Assembly: GCA_027484445.1 (NCBI GenBank)
Contig: JAIXSY010000033.1
Span: 186,001 to 250,000 of the forward strand
DNA: 64,000 nt
DNA from: Verrucomicrobiaceae bacterium
GTDB lineage: Bacteria > Verrucomicrobiota > Verrucomicrobiia > Verrucomicrobiales > Verrucomicrobiaceae
Reading direction: 5' to 3'
The notes under the pieces were generated by a model. That model worked only from the letters and a program-made list of their open reading frames with translations, was not told the origin of the DNA and did not search any database. A program made the position numbers and the translations under genes. This document shows, one piece after another, positions 45,714 to 55,225 of the stretch; within the stretch, counting starts at the first letter, position 1; each line of letters opens with the position of its first letter.

Positions 45714-46574
45714 ATGAGTGAACGCATTCTTTCCATTTATGGCCCAGGACTTCTGGGCGGATCGCTCGCGCTCGCGGTGCAAGAAAGAATGCCCGAGGTG
45801 AAACTGCGCTTCTGGGCACGGCGTGAGGCCGCCCAGGCAGGCATCGCTGAGCGAGGCATTCAGGCGGAGTTTTTCACCGACCCCGTGGCGGCAGCTGCAG
45901 GTGCATCCTTGATGGTTCTGTGCACGCCTGTGGAGACCATGCCTGATCTGGCTCGACAGATTGCCCGGGCCAGGCTGGCGGGTGACTGCCTCGTGACCGA
46001 TGTGGGCAGTGTCAAAGGCAGCGTGGTGGACAGCTTGAGCCCGATCTTGGGCTCAAGGTTTGTGGGCAGCCACCCAATGGCCGGATCGGAGAAGACCGGG
46101 ATCCAGGCCGCGCGAGCCGATTTGTTTCAAAACGCAGCCTGCCTGCTGACTCCCACTGCCCAAACTCAGCCACCCGACCTGCAACGACTGCGCGACTTCT
46201 GGACGGCACTCGGCTGCCGGTTGCTGGAGTTTTCTCCCCAAGAGCATGATGAGAAAGTCGCCCGCATTTCGCATCTGCCGCACATGATGGCCACCGTCAC
46301 CACCTTGGCGGCACTGCGGGCAGATCCGAGCGCCGTGGCCTGCGTGGCGGGAGGGTTTCGCGACACCACCAGAGTGGCAGCGGGAGATCCTTCGCTCTGG
46401 ACAGGCATTGCTGCGGGCAATCGTGCAGCACTGTCAGCACTGCTGCACGAAGCGAGCCGGACATTGGCTGAACTGACCCACTTGGTGGAAAGCGGCGACG
46501 ACGAGGGCTTGCAGCGCTTCTTGACAGAGGCCAAGGCTCTCCGCGATACGGTGCCGCTGGCAGCTAAGCCTTAG
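45714..46574 (+). CDS. tyrA: Prephenate dehydrogenase
   Basis: NAD(P)-dependent oxidative decarboxylation of prephenate to 4-hydroxyphenylpyruvate for tyrosine synthesis. The N-terminal Rossmann motif is IYGPGLLGGSLALAV, followed by VTDVGSVKG and FVGSHPMAGSEKTG, the substrate and coenzyme blocks, and the His of HDEKVARISHLPHMMA. At 286 residues it is a monofunctional TyrA with no chorismate mutase or ACT domain. It is 80 bases after the DUF58 gene and convergent with the peptide-binding protein gene. Confidence 0.93.
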   Translation: MSERILSIYGPGLLGGSLALAVQERMPEVKLRFWARREAAQAGIAERGIQAEFFTDPVAAAAGASLMVLCTPVETMPDLARQIARARLAGDCLVTDVGSVKGSVVDSLSPILGSRFVGSHPMAGSEKTGIQAARADLFQNAACLLTPTAQTQPPDLQRLRDFWTALGCRLLEFSPQEHDEKVARISHLPHMMATVTTLAALRADPSAVACVAGGFRDTTRVAAGDPSLWTGIAAGNRAALSALLHEASRTLAELTHLVESGDDEGLQRFLTEAKALRDTVPLAAKP

Positions 46575-46584
46575 CCCAGAAACA

Positions 46585-48216
46585 TCAGGGCTCGAAATAC
46601 CAAGCCTTGTAGCAACAATGCTCCAGCAGCGAGGCCTTGAATCCCTTCAGTTCGGGCCGGATCAATTGACTGCGCACATACCAATAAATGGGCAGTACGG
46701 GAAGCTCATCCAACAGCAAGGTTTCTGCTTCCTTGAGTAGTTCAAGACGCTTGCGTGTATCACGTTCGAGCAATGAGGCCTGCATCAGTTCATCGTAGCG
46801 GACATTGCCCCAGCCAGTTTGATTGTTGCCATTGCCCGTTTGCCAGATGCTGAGGAAGGTGAAGGGGTCCAAGTAATCCCCAACCCATCCAGCACGGCAG
46901 ACATCATACTGAAGGTTTTTTTGGGAGTTCAAGTAAACGCCCCAGTCTTGATTGGTCACGGTAACCTTGATGCCAAGATGCTTCTTCCACATTTCTTGGA
47001 GGGCCTCTGCAATGGTGCGATGAGATTCTAGCGTGTTGATGAGAATTTCAAAGTTCGGAAAACCTTTCCCTCCTGGATAGCCAGCCTCAGCTAGGCATCG
47101 ACGGGCTTCTTCAGGATCAAAACGCAGCATGTCCGGCGGTGTGTAGCCCTGTCCTGCACCGGGTGGGGTAAAGCCGGTGGTTGGTTTTTGCCCACCACGC
47201 AGCACGTTGCGAATCAAACCCGCACGATCAATCGACAAAGCCAAAGCACGGCGCACCCGTTTGTCGTTCAGTGGCGGCTTGGCGACGTTGACGCGGTAAA
47301 AGTAAGTGCTGAGCAAAGCGTGCTCATGATAGAATTCAGGATGCTTTTCCCGATAAACGGGAACTTGGGCCAGCGGCAACGATTCGGTCTTGTGCAGCTG
47401 ACCATCGCGAAAGGCCCTTTCTTCCGTCGCATCGCTGACGATGGGCAGAAAGACGATCTCTTTCAGCCGCACCTGCTTCGCGTCCCAGTAATGTGGATTT
47501 TTTTCCACGGTGATGGAGTGGGTGAAGCGCCACTCTTTGAGCTGAAAGGGACCATTGCCGACCAGATTCCCTGCGCGTGTCCAGGGGGTATCACGGTCTG
47601 TCATGCGTCCGAAGCGTTCAATGACGTGTCGTGGCACAGGATGCCATGAGTAATGACGCAGCATGGAGGGAAAGTAAGGGGCTGGTCCATCCAGCTCGAC
47701 CTTCAGCGTGTGCGCATCCAGTGCTTTGACCCCGACCGTGCTGAAGTCTTGGCTTTCCCCGAGATTGAAGGCGCGAGCACCGCGCAGGGGGTAAAGCATC
47801 TCGGCATACTCAGACGCCAGTTCCGGGGAAAGAATGCGCTGCCAAGACCAAACGAAATCCTGAGCCGTTAGCGGTTGCCCATCGCTCCAGCGGGCATCTT
47901 TGCGCAGATGAAAGACCCAGGTGGTGAAGTCATCGGTGTCCCAGTGCGTTGCGACGCCAGGCCCCTGCGCATCGGGCTTCTCCACCATGCCTGCCGTTAG
48001 ACCTTCAAAAAGTGCATCGAAGAGATGATGCTCAGGCACCCCCGTGGCGATGGATGGATCCAGGGTGGCAGGTTCAGCGCCATTGCCGAGGATCAATCGA
48101 CCCTCTTGTCGGGCCAAATCAATCCGCGGCAGACGCTGGGATCGAGCTTGGTGAAACCACGCCAGCCCCAGCACCAGCAAAGCGGCAAAAAAACAGCGGA
48201 AAAGCCAAGCAACCAT
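46585..48216 (-). CDS. Oligopeptide-type ABC transporter substrate-binding protein
   Basis: A 543-residue SBP_bac_5 (OppA/DppA-like) protein. An N-terminal hydrophobic helix (FRCFFAALLVLGLAWF) serves as signal or membrane anchor; no lipobox Cys is seen. Family motifs include NGAEPATLDPSIATGVPEHH, WTFHLRKDARWSDGQPLTAQDF-type text (WVFHLRKDARWSDG), and NVAKPPLNDKRVRRALALSIDR. No permease or ATPase gene is next to it, so it is an orphan binding protein. It is divergent from the COG0523 GTPase gene. Confidence 0.9.
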   Translation of the reverse strand: MVAWLFRCFFAALLVLGLAWFHQARSQRLPRIDLARQEGRLILGNGAEPATLDPSIATGVPEHHLFDALFEGLTAGMVEKPDAQGPGVATHWDTDDFTTWVFHLRKDARWSDGQPLTAQDFVWSWQRILSPELASEYAEMLYPLRGARAFNLGESQDFSTVGVKALDAHTLKVELDGPAPYFPSMLRHYSWHPVPRHVIERFGRMTDRDTPWTRAGNLVGNGPFQLKEWRFTHSITVEKNPHYWDAKQVRLKEIVFLPIVSDATEERAFRDGQLHKTESLPLAQVPVYREKHPEFYHEHALLSTYFYRVNVAKPPLNDKRVRRALALSIDRAGLIRNVLRGGQKPTTGFTPPGAGQGYTPPDMLRFDPEEARRCLAEAGYPGGKGFPNFEILINTLESHRTIAEALQEMWKKHLGIKVTVTNQDWGVYLNSQKNLQYDVCRAGWVGDYLDPFTFLSIWQTGNGNNQTGWGNVRYDELMQASLLERDTRKRLELLKEAETLLLDELPVLPIYWYVRSQLIRPELKGFKASLLEHCCYKAWYFEP

Positions 48217-48372
48217 GGAGGTAAATCAAAGTGAGCGTGGGGGTAGCAGCGACGATTGTCAAACGCTAGGCCACGGATATCTCACGAGCGGTGGGGACGT
48301 ATCCTCAACGTGCGTCCGTAGCACATTCACGGCCACACTTGCACAATCTACCATCCCACTCCAAAACGCCCC

Positions 48373-49488
48373 ATGTCATCCACCAAGGCACGTTACATCA
48401 TGATCGGCGGCTTCCTCGGAGCCGGCAAAACAACCACTGTGGGGCGATTGGCCAAGCATTTGAGTGATCAGGGCCTGCGCGTCGGTTTGATCACCAACGA
48501 TCAAGCTGGAGGTCTGGTGGACACGAAACTTCTGCGCGGCCAGGGATTTGCCACGGAGGAAATCGCAGGAGGCTGCTTCTGCTGCCGATTCAACACGCTG
48601 GTCGAAGCGGCTGCCCGCCTGAATGATGCCACGAAGCCCGATGTTTTCATCGCTGAACCCGTGGGCAGCTGCACCGATCTCGTGGCCACGGTGACCTACC
48701 CCCTGCGCCGGATGTATGGTGATTCCTTCACCATAGCGCCGCTGGCCGTGCTGGTGGATCCGGTTCGTGCACGGCGTGTTTTTGGTTTGGATGAAGGCGG
48801 CAGTTTCTCCAGCAAAGTGGCTTACATCTTCAAAAAGCAGCTCGAAGAGGCCGATGTCATCGTCATCAGCAAAAGTGATTTGCTGGATGAGAAGAAGCGT
48901 GAGGAACTAAACGCCGTTTTGAGCCGCGAGTTTCCTCATGCCCAGGTCATCTCTGCTTCACCTCGCCATGAAACGGGGCTGGACGAACTGTATCGCACTC
49001 TCATGAGCGGTGAGCAGGCCCGGAGAAATCTCATGGCGGTAGATTATGAAGTTTATGCCGAAGGCGAAGCCCTGCTTGGCTGGCTGAATGCCACGGTCAC
49101 GCTCCAGTCGGATGATGAATTTGATGCAAACCAGTTCCTCAAACAGCTCGCCTCACGTGTCCAGGCTCGCCTGCAAAGCGAAGGGGCTGAGATCGCTCAC
49201 TTCAAGATGACCTTCAGTCCTGATGACGGCATTGCAGGAGAACTGGCGAGCATTAACCTCGTGCGCAGCGATTACATCCCCGAACTAGGCATGGAGCTCG
49301 ATGAGCCGACCACGGGTGGTCATTTGATCCTCAACTTGAGGGCAGAAGCTGACCCTGCGGCTCTGATGGTGGCGGTGAAGGCGTCATTGGATGAGGTCAA
49401 GACAGGCTTCTTTGGACTGAATGCGGTCCTGGAGCATGAAGAGCACTTCCGCCCAGGAAAGCCTGTGCCGACACATCGCGACGCTTGA
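48373..49488 (+). CDS. CobW/COG0523-family GTPase (metallochaperone-like)
   Basis: A 371-residue G3E GTPase. Walker A is GGFLGAGKTTTVGRL; the CxCC metal motif appears as GGCFCC (near residue 62); the NKxD-equivalent is SKSDLL. COG0523 proteins deliver Zn, Co or Fe to client enzymes. The C-terminal part is longer and unlike the standard CobW C-domain. The client and metal are unknown; no Zur-like box was recognised in the 156-base divergent intergenic region (48217-48372). Confidence 0.9.
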   Translation: MSSTKARYIMIGGFLGAGKTTTVGRLAKHLSDQGLRVGLITNDQAGGLVDTKLLRGQGFATEEIAGGCFCCRFNTLVEAAARLNDATKPDVFIAEPVGSCTDLVATVTYPLRRMYGDSFTIAPLAVLVDPVRARRVFGLDEGGSFSSKVAYIFKKQLEEADVIVISKSDLLDEKKREELNAVLSREFPHAQVISASPRHETGLDELYRTLMSGEQARRNLMAVDYEVYAEGEALLGWLNATVTLQSDDEFDANQFLKQLASRVQARLQSEGAEIAHFKMTFSPDDGIAGELASINLVRSDYIPELGMELDEPTTGGHLILNLRAEADPAALMVAVKASLDEVKTGFFGLNAVLEHEEHFRPGKPVPTHRDA

Positions 49489-49557
49489 GTCGGCGGGTTA
49501 TCGGATTTCGGCAAAAGCAGGCTTGCTCAGGCTGCAAGCTTTCGATAGGGACACGCC

Positions 49558-49971
49558 ATGGCCGTTTCTATCTCCATTGACTACCTCGGCGGGCTTCGCT
49601 GCCAAGCCACCCATGGTCCTTCGAAGACCCAGTTCATCACGGATGCTCCCGTGGACAATCATGGCAAAGGCGAGTCCTTTTCCCCCACTGATCTGGTCGC
49701 CACCGCACTGGCTACCTGCATGGCCACGGTGATCAACATCAAGGCTAACCAAAAGGGATATGATCTCATCGGCATGAAGGTGCATGTCGAGAAACACATG
49801 AGTGAAGATTCTCCGCGCAGGATAGCTCGACTGCCTATCACGATTGAAATTCCGCTTCCTGCAGATCACCCTGATCGCAAACTTCTAGAGGCCACGGCCC
49901 TTGGCTGTCCAGTGCATCACAGCGTTCATCCTGAGATCGACAAGCCTGTGAGCTTTGTCTGGAATGGTTGA
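49558..49971 (+). CDS. OsmC/Ohr-family peroxiredoxin
   Basis: A 137-residue OsmC-like protein that reduces organic or fatty-acid hydroperoxides. The two catalytic Cys are in ATALATCMATVIN and EATALGCPVHHSVH, at family spacing. The start (MAVSISIDYLGGLRC) is clear. The stop abuts the stop of convergent tsaE with no intervening base. The OsmC versus Ohr subgroup is not resolved. Confidence 0.92.
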   Translation: MAVSISIDYLGGLRCQATHGPSKTQFITDAPVDNHGKGESFSPTDLVATALATCMATVINIKANQKGYDLIGMKVHVEKHMSEDSPRRIARLPITIEIPLPADHPDRKLLEATALGCPVHHSVHPEIDKPVSFVWNG

Positions 49972-50391
49972 TCAACCGCGCGGCTGAATGACTCGACTGC
50001 CATCGGGTCGGGCCGACAAATCAAACCAGTGGGTCGATTCTGGCATCAGTTCAGGAAAAAGATCGGCCCACTCAACAATCACGATTCCGGGTTCATCCAA
50101 GATTTCGTCCCAGCCAAGCCCGAGCACCTCCTCGGGTTTCTCCATGCGGTAAAAGTCAAAGTGAAAAACGGGCAGGCGGCCGTCGAGATACTCGTGGAGC
50201 AATGTAAAGGTCGGACTGGTGACGGCTGCCGCTGAGCCCAGTCCAGCGACGAGCCCCATCGTGATCTGAGTTTTGCCAGCACCCAGTTGACCACAAAGGG
50301 CCACGACATCCCCTGCTGACAAGGTTTGAGCCAAATCTCGGCCCCAAGCTTGGGCATCTTCAGGCGTGGGAAGAATCGTGGACAGCATCAT
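49972..50391 (-). CDS. tsaE: tRNA threonylcarbamoyladenosine biosynthesis protein TsaE
   Basis: P-loop ATPase that works with TsaB and TsaD to form t6A37 of tRNA. Walker A is GQLGAGKTQITMGL; TSPTFTLLHEY and VFHFDFYR are characteristic, and VEWAD closes the core. The 139-residue length is normal. It abuts thiL directly (start follows the stop). The pathway links with tcdA at 9 kb, which acts on t6A. Confidence 0.95.
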   Translation of the reverse strand: MMLSTILPTPEDAQAWGRDLAQTLSAGDVVALCGQLGAGKTQITMGLVAGLGSAAAVTSPTFTLLHEYLDGRLPVFHFDFYRMEKPEEVLGLGWDEILDEPGIVIVEWADLFPELMPESTHWFDLSARPDGSRVIQPRG

Positions 50392-51279
50392 TCAGCGAAA
50401 GTGATCCCAGCCTCCGCTTTTCAGCAAGCCAGACTTCGCGCCTGACGTCAGTTCGCCGATGGCGTGCAATTTGAGACCAGGGCAGAGAGCTTGGCAGTCC
50501 ATGAGTGCTTGTTTTTTCACGCTCGGCGAAACGGCAAAAAGCAGATGATAATCTTCACCGTCGTGAAGCGCCTGAGGCAAGGTGCAGCCTGTAGTGATCG
50601 GGATCTTGTCGAGCCACAAGTCCCAGCCCAAACCACTAGCTGCGGCTAGCCTAGGCAGGTCTTTGGCAAGGCCATCGCTCAAGTCCATCATGGCCGTCGG
50701 CTTGAGCTTTTCGGCAATGATGAAAGCCTCCTTCACCAATGGCTGGAAGCGTAGGTGACGGCCTCGGATGGAGCCTCCCAAACAGCCGGTGACATACAGC
50801 ACGTCTCCTGCCTTTGCCGCCGCACGTGTAATCCAGCGGCGGGTTGGAACATAACCGCTAAGACTCACCGTGAGGCTGAGCTGCTCACCACGTGAGGTTT
50901 CGCCACCAACGACACGCACTTCAAATTCATCTGCGAGCTTGGAGAGCCCCTGATAGATGGCTTGAACACGTTTGACCAAGGTCGAAGTCGGCGCGATCAG
51001 CGTGACCAAGGCGTGACGCGGTGTGGCAGCCATCGCCGCGAAGTCACTCAGCACTCGTGCCATAGCCTTTCGGCCTACCCAGCGTGCGGGAGTTTCAGCC
51101 GTGAAATGAACACCTTCCACAAGGGTGTCCGTCTTGAGCACCAGAGAATGCGCCCCACGAGGCAAACGCACGACCGCACAGTCATCTCCAGGGCCAATCA
51201 GCACATCCTCATCTCTTCGGAGCGTCCGTGTCAGCAGATGGACGAGTGCGTCCTCACCGATGTCTGCCAGAGTCTTCAT
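50392..51279 (-). CDS. thiL: Thiamine-monophosphate kinase
   Basis: Makes thiamine diphosphate from TMP. Family motifs are IGPGDDCAVV (metal/ATP), TDTLVEGVHF, WVGRKAMARVLSDFAAM and MDLSDGLAKDLPRLA. At 295 residues the size is normal. It lies between the CPBP protease gene, whose stop overlaps its ATG (ATGA), and tsaE. No TPP riboswitch is apparent in front. Confidence 0.94.
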   Translation of the reverse strand: MKTLADIGEDALVHLLTRTLRRDEDVLIGPGDDCAVVRLPRGAHSLVLKTDTLVEGVHFTAETPARWVGRKAMARVLSDFAAMAATPRHALVTLIAPTSTLVKRVQAIYQGLSKLADEFEVRVVGGETSRGEQLSLTVSLSGYVPTRRWITRAAAKAGDVLYVTGCLGGSIRGRHLRFQPLVKEAFIIAEKLKPTAMMDLSDGLAKDLPRLAAASGLGWDLWLDKIPITTGCTLPQALHDGEDYHLLFAVSPSVKKQALMDCQALCPGLKLHAIGELTSGAKSGLLKSGGWDHFR

Positions 51280-52115
51280 GGCTGGATGTTCGGGAAAAAC
51301 AACATCACGGTGATGCTTGTGCCATTGAACAAGCCATGCAGAACCATGGGGACCCAGAGCGAGCCGGTGCGCTCATACATGTAGCAAAAAAACAGCGCGA
51401 GCAGAGCCAGCGGAATCAGTGTACCGACGTGCAGATGCACGATGGCAAAGAGCAGAGAGGAGCAAAGTGCTGCGTAGATGCCGTCTGTGTAGCGCTTGAT
51501 CACCGCGTAGATGAAGCCACGAAAAACGATCTCTTCCACCAAAGGAGCAATCAGGATAGCAGACACGGCTAAGAGTGCCTTGGTGATGGGATCATCGCAG
51601 ACGCGAAAGGCCTCTGCTACTTCTTGGCCATTGAGATCCGGCCAAAAGCCTTTCATCCATTCGTGCAGTTGGAAGGCAGCACCATTGACCACCATCAGCA
51701 TGGGCAGCAGAAGCAAAAAGCCGATGCCTAGAGCACGAAACGGGCTCATTTCTCTCAAGCCAAAAAGCTGAACTGGGGCGAGTCCGCGCAGCAAACGAAG
51801 GTAGGCCAGCAAAACCGTAGCTATGCCAAGCTGCACCACGATGCCTGTCAGCGTCCCAGCCAGCGAAAGAGTGGCGGCTTTTTCTTCGGAATCGGAAGGC
51901 GATTGGGCTCCCCGAAGTCCACCGAGTAGCACAATCATGACAGCTGCGACCACGACGGCATCGGCCGTGGTGACCCATTCGACTCTGATTTTGCCAAGGC
52001 CTTCCCTTCCTCCTGCCATCAGACGAATCAGCGGATAGCTCAACACCCCTACCAAAATGGCAAGCCAAGCCAGTAGGGCTGTGTCATGTAAAACTCCAAG
52101 TGTCGATGCATCCAT
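51276..52115 (-). CDS. CPBP-family intramembrane metalloprotease
   Basis: A 279-residue multi-pass protein of the CAAX-protease/bacteriocin-immunity family. The EExxxR motif is LVEEIVFRGFIY and the second catalytic His lies in LLFAIVHLHVG, with VLHGLFNG as the third conserved block. ATG at 52115 (MDASTLGVLHDT) is chosen; the upstream in-frame candidate at 52136 is a TTG. The stop overlaps the thiL start. Substrate and role are unknown. Confidence 0.87.
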   Translation of the reverse strand: MDASTLGVLHDTALLAWLAILVGVLSYPLIRLMAGGREGLGKIRVEWVTTADAVVVAAVMIVLLGGLRGAQSPSDSEEKAATLSLAGTLTGIVVQLGIATVLLAYLRLLRGLAPVQLFGLREMSPFRALGIGFLLLLPMLMVVNGAAFQLHEWMKGFWPDLNGQEVAEAFRVCDDPITKALLAVSAILIAPLVEEIVFRGFIYAVIKRYTDGIYAALCSSLLFAIVHLHVGTLIPLALLALFFCYMYERTGSLWVPMVLHGLFNGTSITVMLFFPNIQP

Positions 52116-52146
52116 AGGATCAGGTCGTTTGATCAATGCGTGTCGT

Positions 52147-53430
52147 TCAGATTCGCCGAGCTTCCATGACCGTGAGGTCGGTCAATTTCCAGTCGCTTCC
52201 TATCGGGGAAACAGTGACTTTGGCCGTGTACCGATTCACCCGTGTGTGACTGTGCCCCCAATGCCCGACTTTTCCCAGCGCTGTCCATTGACACTCTGCC
52301 ACAAAAGCTGACCCCGAGGCGGCGGCAGAGACTTCCCTGACCTCCACGCTGAATTCACTGATTGTGACGCGTGCACCTTCACGTCCATCCAGCGTGAGAG
52401 CTTCGATGGTTTCCAAATATAAACGCCGCAGAAGTTCTCCCTCTACACTGCGAGCCAGCACATCGTAGATCTCCGCCTCATCGCGGCGATCAAAAGCTCG
52501 ATACACATTTCGCAGCAAGGGTGTCAAAATGGCTTCTGCCTGCTTATTGTCTTTCACCTCAGGCACCTCTGCTCCGCCCCCAATCTTGAGGTTCACCAGC
52601 GGCCAAGTGAGAGCAGCTCCGACGAGGATCGTGGCCATCCAGGGCATGGCACCACCGGGCATTGGACGGCGGCGCAGCTTCAGGAGCACGATGAATCCCA
52701 CAGACCCTAAGACCCAGACGAGGGTGGCCAAAGGCACCACCGTGGGTGGCAAAACGCGAATCTCTGGAATTGCGGCTAAAGGCAGAGGTAGCGGCACGCG
52801 CCCCTCGCTTTTCCAAGCCAATTTGGGCAGATAAGACGCAATCTCCAAAGTCTCTGAACTGTTTCCAAAGAAAACGCGCACCGGCAGGCTGCGAACATCC
52901 GCGATAAAGCCGCTCCAATCGACGAAGATCTCGTTGGGGGAAGGCGGGGTCGCAAACTCCCAAATAAACCCAAACATGGCTTCCGAGACGAGAACGGGCT
53001 CTTTTTCAGGCGGTGGCCGGGTGTCCCCAGGCCGTCCCATGACAACTGCGACCGTGGTCAGGCCGCCCTCGACTCGACCAGAACCAGTGGTCAGGCGACA
53101 CCAGGACTCAGCCTGTCGATTCAGTCGGCGTAGGATGTCCTGCTTTAGTTCAAGACTGATCTCGGCGGGGACTTCCCTTTCAGGATCGAGCCAGCGCAGA
53201 ATGCGTGAAGCGTCCATCAGGTATTCGAATCGAGTCTGATAAGGCTCCACGTAAAGGTAACCTTGAGCCACCGCTACCGCTTCAGCAGCCTTTCGGGCAG
53301 GCGAAACTTCAGCCCTGGGCTTCAGCAACAACTGCTCAGCCGGACTGCGTTGGATCGTTTGCGCATGTGCAGCTGCAAGGAACAGCGACAGAATGGCGCC
53401 CACCAGGGGGGAATTCGGGGCGCCAGCCAT
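52147..53430 (-). CDS. Exported membrane protein of unknown function
   Basis: A 427-residue protein with a signal peptide (PLVGAILSLFLAAAHA), an extracytoplasmic N-domain rich in charged residues, two central TM helices (VPLATLVWVLGSVGFIVLLKL and MPWMATILVGAALTWPLV) and a C-terminal beta-like domain ending TDLTVMEARRI. ATG at 53430 overlaps the TGA of the Gfo/Idh gene by one base (TGATG), so the pair is translationally coupled. I recognise no domain; an envelope role is likely from topology. Confidence 0.6.
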   Translation of the reverse strand: MAGAPNSPLVGAILSLFLAAAHAQTIQRSPAEQLLLKPRAEVSPARKAAEAVAVAQGYLYVEPYQTRFEYLMDASRILRWLDPEREVPAEISLELKQDILRRLNRQAESWCRLTTGSGRVEGGLTTVAVVMGRPGDTRPPPEKEPVLVSEAMFGFIWEFATPPSPNEIFVDWSGFIADVRSLPVRVFFGNSSETLEIASYLPKLAWKSEGRVPLPLPLAAIPEIRVLPPTVVPLATLVWVLGSVGFIVLLKLRRRPMPGGAMPWMATILVGAALTWPLVNLKIGGGAEVPEVKDNKQAEAILTPLLRNVYRAFDRRDEAEIYDVLARSVEGELLRRLYLETIEALTLDGREGARVTISEFSVEVREVSAAASGSAFVAECQWTALGKVGHWGHSHTRVNRYTAKVTVSPIGSDWKLTDLTVMEARRI

Positions 53431-54851
53431 CACAGTGTCCAGGGTTTCCTCCACTCTTTGCTGAGTAGCGCGGAAGCAGCCTCGTTGCCTTCGATCTTCT
53501 CTGTTTGTGGATTCCATTTCAGACCTGTGCTTCCCGTGCGCAGAGCGATGTTCGCCAAATGGGCAATCGTAATGCTGCGGTGGCTGATTTCTGCTGGGGT
53601 GGAGGTCGGCTTGCCATCGTAAATGCAACTCAAGAAGTTGTCCGTGTGGTCCTTGCTTTCGTAGAGGTGGATTTCACTGTCCGTTATTTTTTCGCGCAGG
53701 ATGGCAGGATCGCTGGCGGTAATCTTGCCGCGATTCACATAGATCCACTTGCCTGCATCTCCTTCAAAGAGAACGCCGACGTGATCGAAGGGCTTTTTGC
53801 CGAACAGAGATTGCATAGAGGCCTCGACCTCGGGCATGAGTTTGTGGTCTGGACTAGCCACTTGCAGGGTCACACCCTTTTCATAGACACAATCGAAGCG
53901 AAAAGCAGTCGCGGTGTTGTAGAGCGCCTTCAGGTCCAGGGTGCCGCTCACATTTTTCAGCTCAATCGGTCCCGTGTTTTCTGTCCCCATGCCCCACTGC
54001 GCGATGTCGATGTGGTGTGCTCCGAAGTCCGTGATCATGCCGCCAGAGAAAGCGAAATTATGTCGCCAATTCAATGGCAGTAACGCGGGGCGATAGTCGA
54101 TCTGTTCAGCAGGCCCCAGCCACATTTCGTAGTCAAAGTCGGCAGGCACAGGTGCGGTCTCGGTCTGGTCTGCCATGCCATTCCAGTTGCTGTGTCCACC
54201 TGGCAGTCCCACGCGCACCCGCGTTAGCTTACCCAGGCGGCCGTTGCGCACGAGTTCACAGGCCATGCGGAAGTAGATGTCACTGCGCTGCTGACTGCCC
54301 GTCTGCCAAGTCACACCTGCCTTCGCCACCTCGTCAGAGATCAGCCGCCCTTCTGCCACGTTCAGCGCGAGAGGTTTCTGACCGTAGATGTGCTTGCCTT
54401 TCCGCGCCGCATAGCAGGCCATGTAGGCGTGCCAATGGTCGGGGGTGGAAACCTGCACAGCATCCAGATCCTCCTTTTCCATCATTTCACGAAAATCTGA
54501 GTAGGCCGTGCAGACCTTGGTCGGTTTGTTGGCTGCTTTGGAGTAATGCTCGTCAATGATCTTGCGGCCCGCCTCTCGGCCTCCCGTCTCTTTGCCATCA
54601 TAGCCGTAGTGCCCGTATTCTTTCATTGGGTCAGCCACAGCGATCACTTGGCACTTTTCATTGTTGAGAAAAGAGGGAGTCCAGTCGCCTGCAATCGTTC
54701 CCCATCCTATGCAACCCACGGTGATACGCTCAGAGGGAGCCGGTCTGCCAGCCGCGCCAAAGACCGATCGAGGCACGATCATGGGGAATCCTAACGCGGC
54801 AGCGCTTTGAGCGAGAAAATGACGGCGAGACGTGATGGGTATTTTTTTCAT
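53430..54851 (-). CDS. Tat-exported Gfo/Idh/MocA-family oxidoreductase
   Basis: A 473-residue NAD(P)-dependent sugar or cyclitol oxidoreductase. The N-terminus SRRHFLAQSAAALGFPMIV is a twin-arginine signal, so the folded, cofactor-loaded enzyme is exported. The Rossmann fold opens with VGCIGWGTIAG, the catalytic lysine block is GQKPLALNVAE (family EKP), and the HWHAYMACYAARKGKH segment is typical. ATG at 54851 was chosen because an earlier in-frame start would place a long non-signal segment before the Tat motif. It is translated with the downstream membrane-protein gene. Confidence 0.9.
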   Translation of the reverse strand: MKKIPITSRRHFLAQSAAALGFPMIVPRSVFGAAGRPAPSERITVGCIGWGTIAGDWTPSFLNNEKCQVIAVADPMKEYGHYGYDGKETGGREAGRKIIDEHYSKAANKPTKVCTAYSDFREMMEKEDLDAVQVSTPDHWHAYMACYAARKGKHIYGQKPLALNVAEGRLISDEVAKAGVTWQTGSQQRSDIYFRMACELVRNGRLGKLTRVRVGLPGGHSNWNGMADQTETAPVPADFDYEMWLGPAEQIDYRPALLPLNWRHNFAFSGGMITDFGAHHIDIAQWGMGTENTGPIELKNVSGTLDLKALYNTATAFRFDCVYEKGVTLQVASPDHKLMPEVEASMQSLFGKKPFDHVGVLFEGDAGKWIYVNRGKITASDPAILREKITDSEIHLYESKDHTDNFLSCIYDGKPTSTPAEISHRSITIAHLANIALRTGSTGLKWNPQTEKIEGNEAASALLSKEWRKPWTL

Positions 54852-55015
54852 GCAGGGCAAGAGGCAGTCTATCCGCACCCAAACGCCTGGAGCAACCCGC
54901 GAGTTTCGGAATTCCCCAGTCGGTGACGCAGGTTTTTTCAAAAAGTAGCCTCGGCAGGAAAACAACGTGCTGGACTCCATACGCGGTTTGCTAGTAGTAA
55001 CTTTATTTTCCGGCC

Positions 55016-55225
55016 ATGCGCCTGCTCTCCAAAATCCTCTGGTTTCTCGCTTTTCTCGCTGCCACCTTCATCTGGATGGTGCTCTTTGAGCACGGTTTCA
55101 GCATGCAGGGGTTCAGCAAAGGCGTCCGTGAAGAGTGGCAGGCACTGTCCCGGATGGTCACGGGTGCCCAAACGGAAACCACACCTGCTCCTGCTCCAAC
55201 CCCCCCCTCCAAGTCCAAACCATGA
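55016..55225 (+). CDS. Small single-pass membrane protein upstream of TPR gene
   Basis: A 69-residue protein with one N-terminal TM helix (ILWFLAFLAATFIWMVLF), an amphipathic middle and a Pro/Ala/Lys-rich tail. Its stop overlaps the TPR gene start (ATGA), so the two are coupled. No family is recognised. It could anchor the soluble TPR protein at the membrane. Confidence 0.65.
   Translation: MRLLSKILWFLAFLAATFIWMVLFEHGFSMQGFSKGVREEWQALSRMVTGAQTETTPAPAPTPPSKSKP

Noticed and set aside
46034..46057. Perfect 9-bp hairpin inside tyrA (CTTGAGCCC/GGGCTCAAG)
   Set aside because: It resembles a solo repeat arm, but the encoded stretch just before FVGSHPMAGSE is normal TyrA sequence of normal length, so no insertion is implied.
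50029..50235. Short plus-strand frame opposite tsaE
   Set aside because: It is antisense to a conserved gene and has no start signal or domain.
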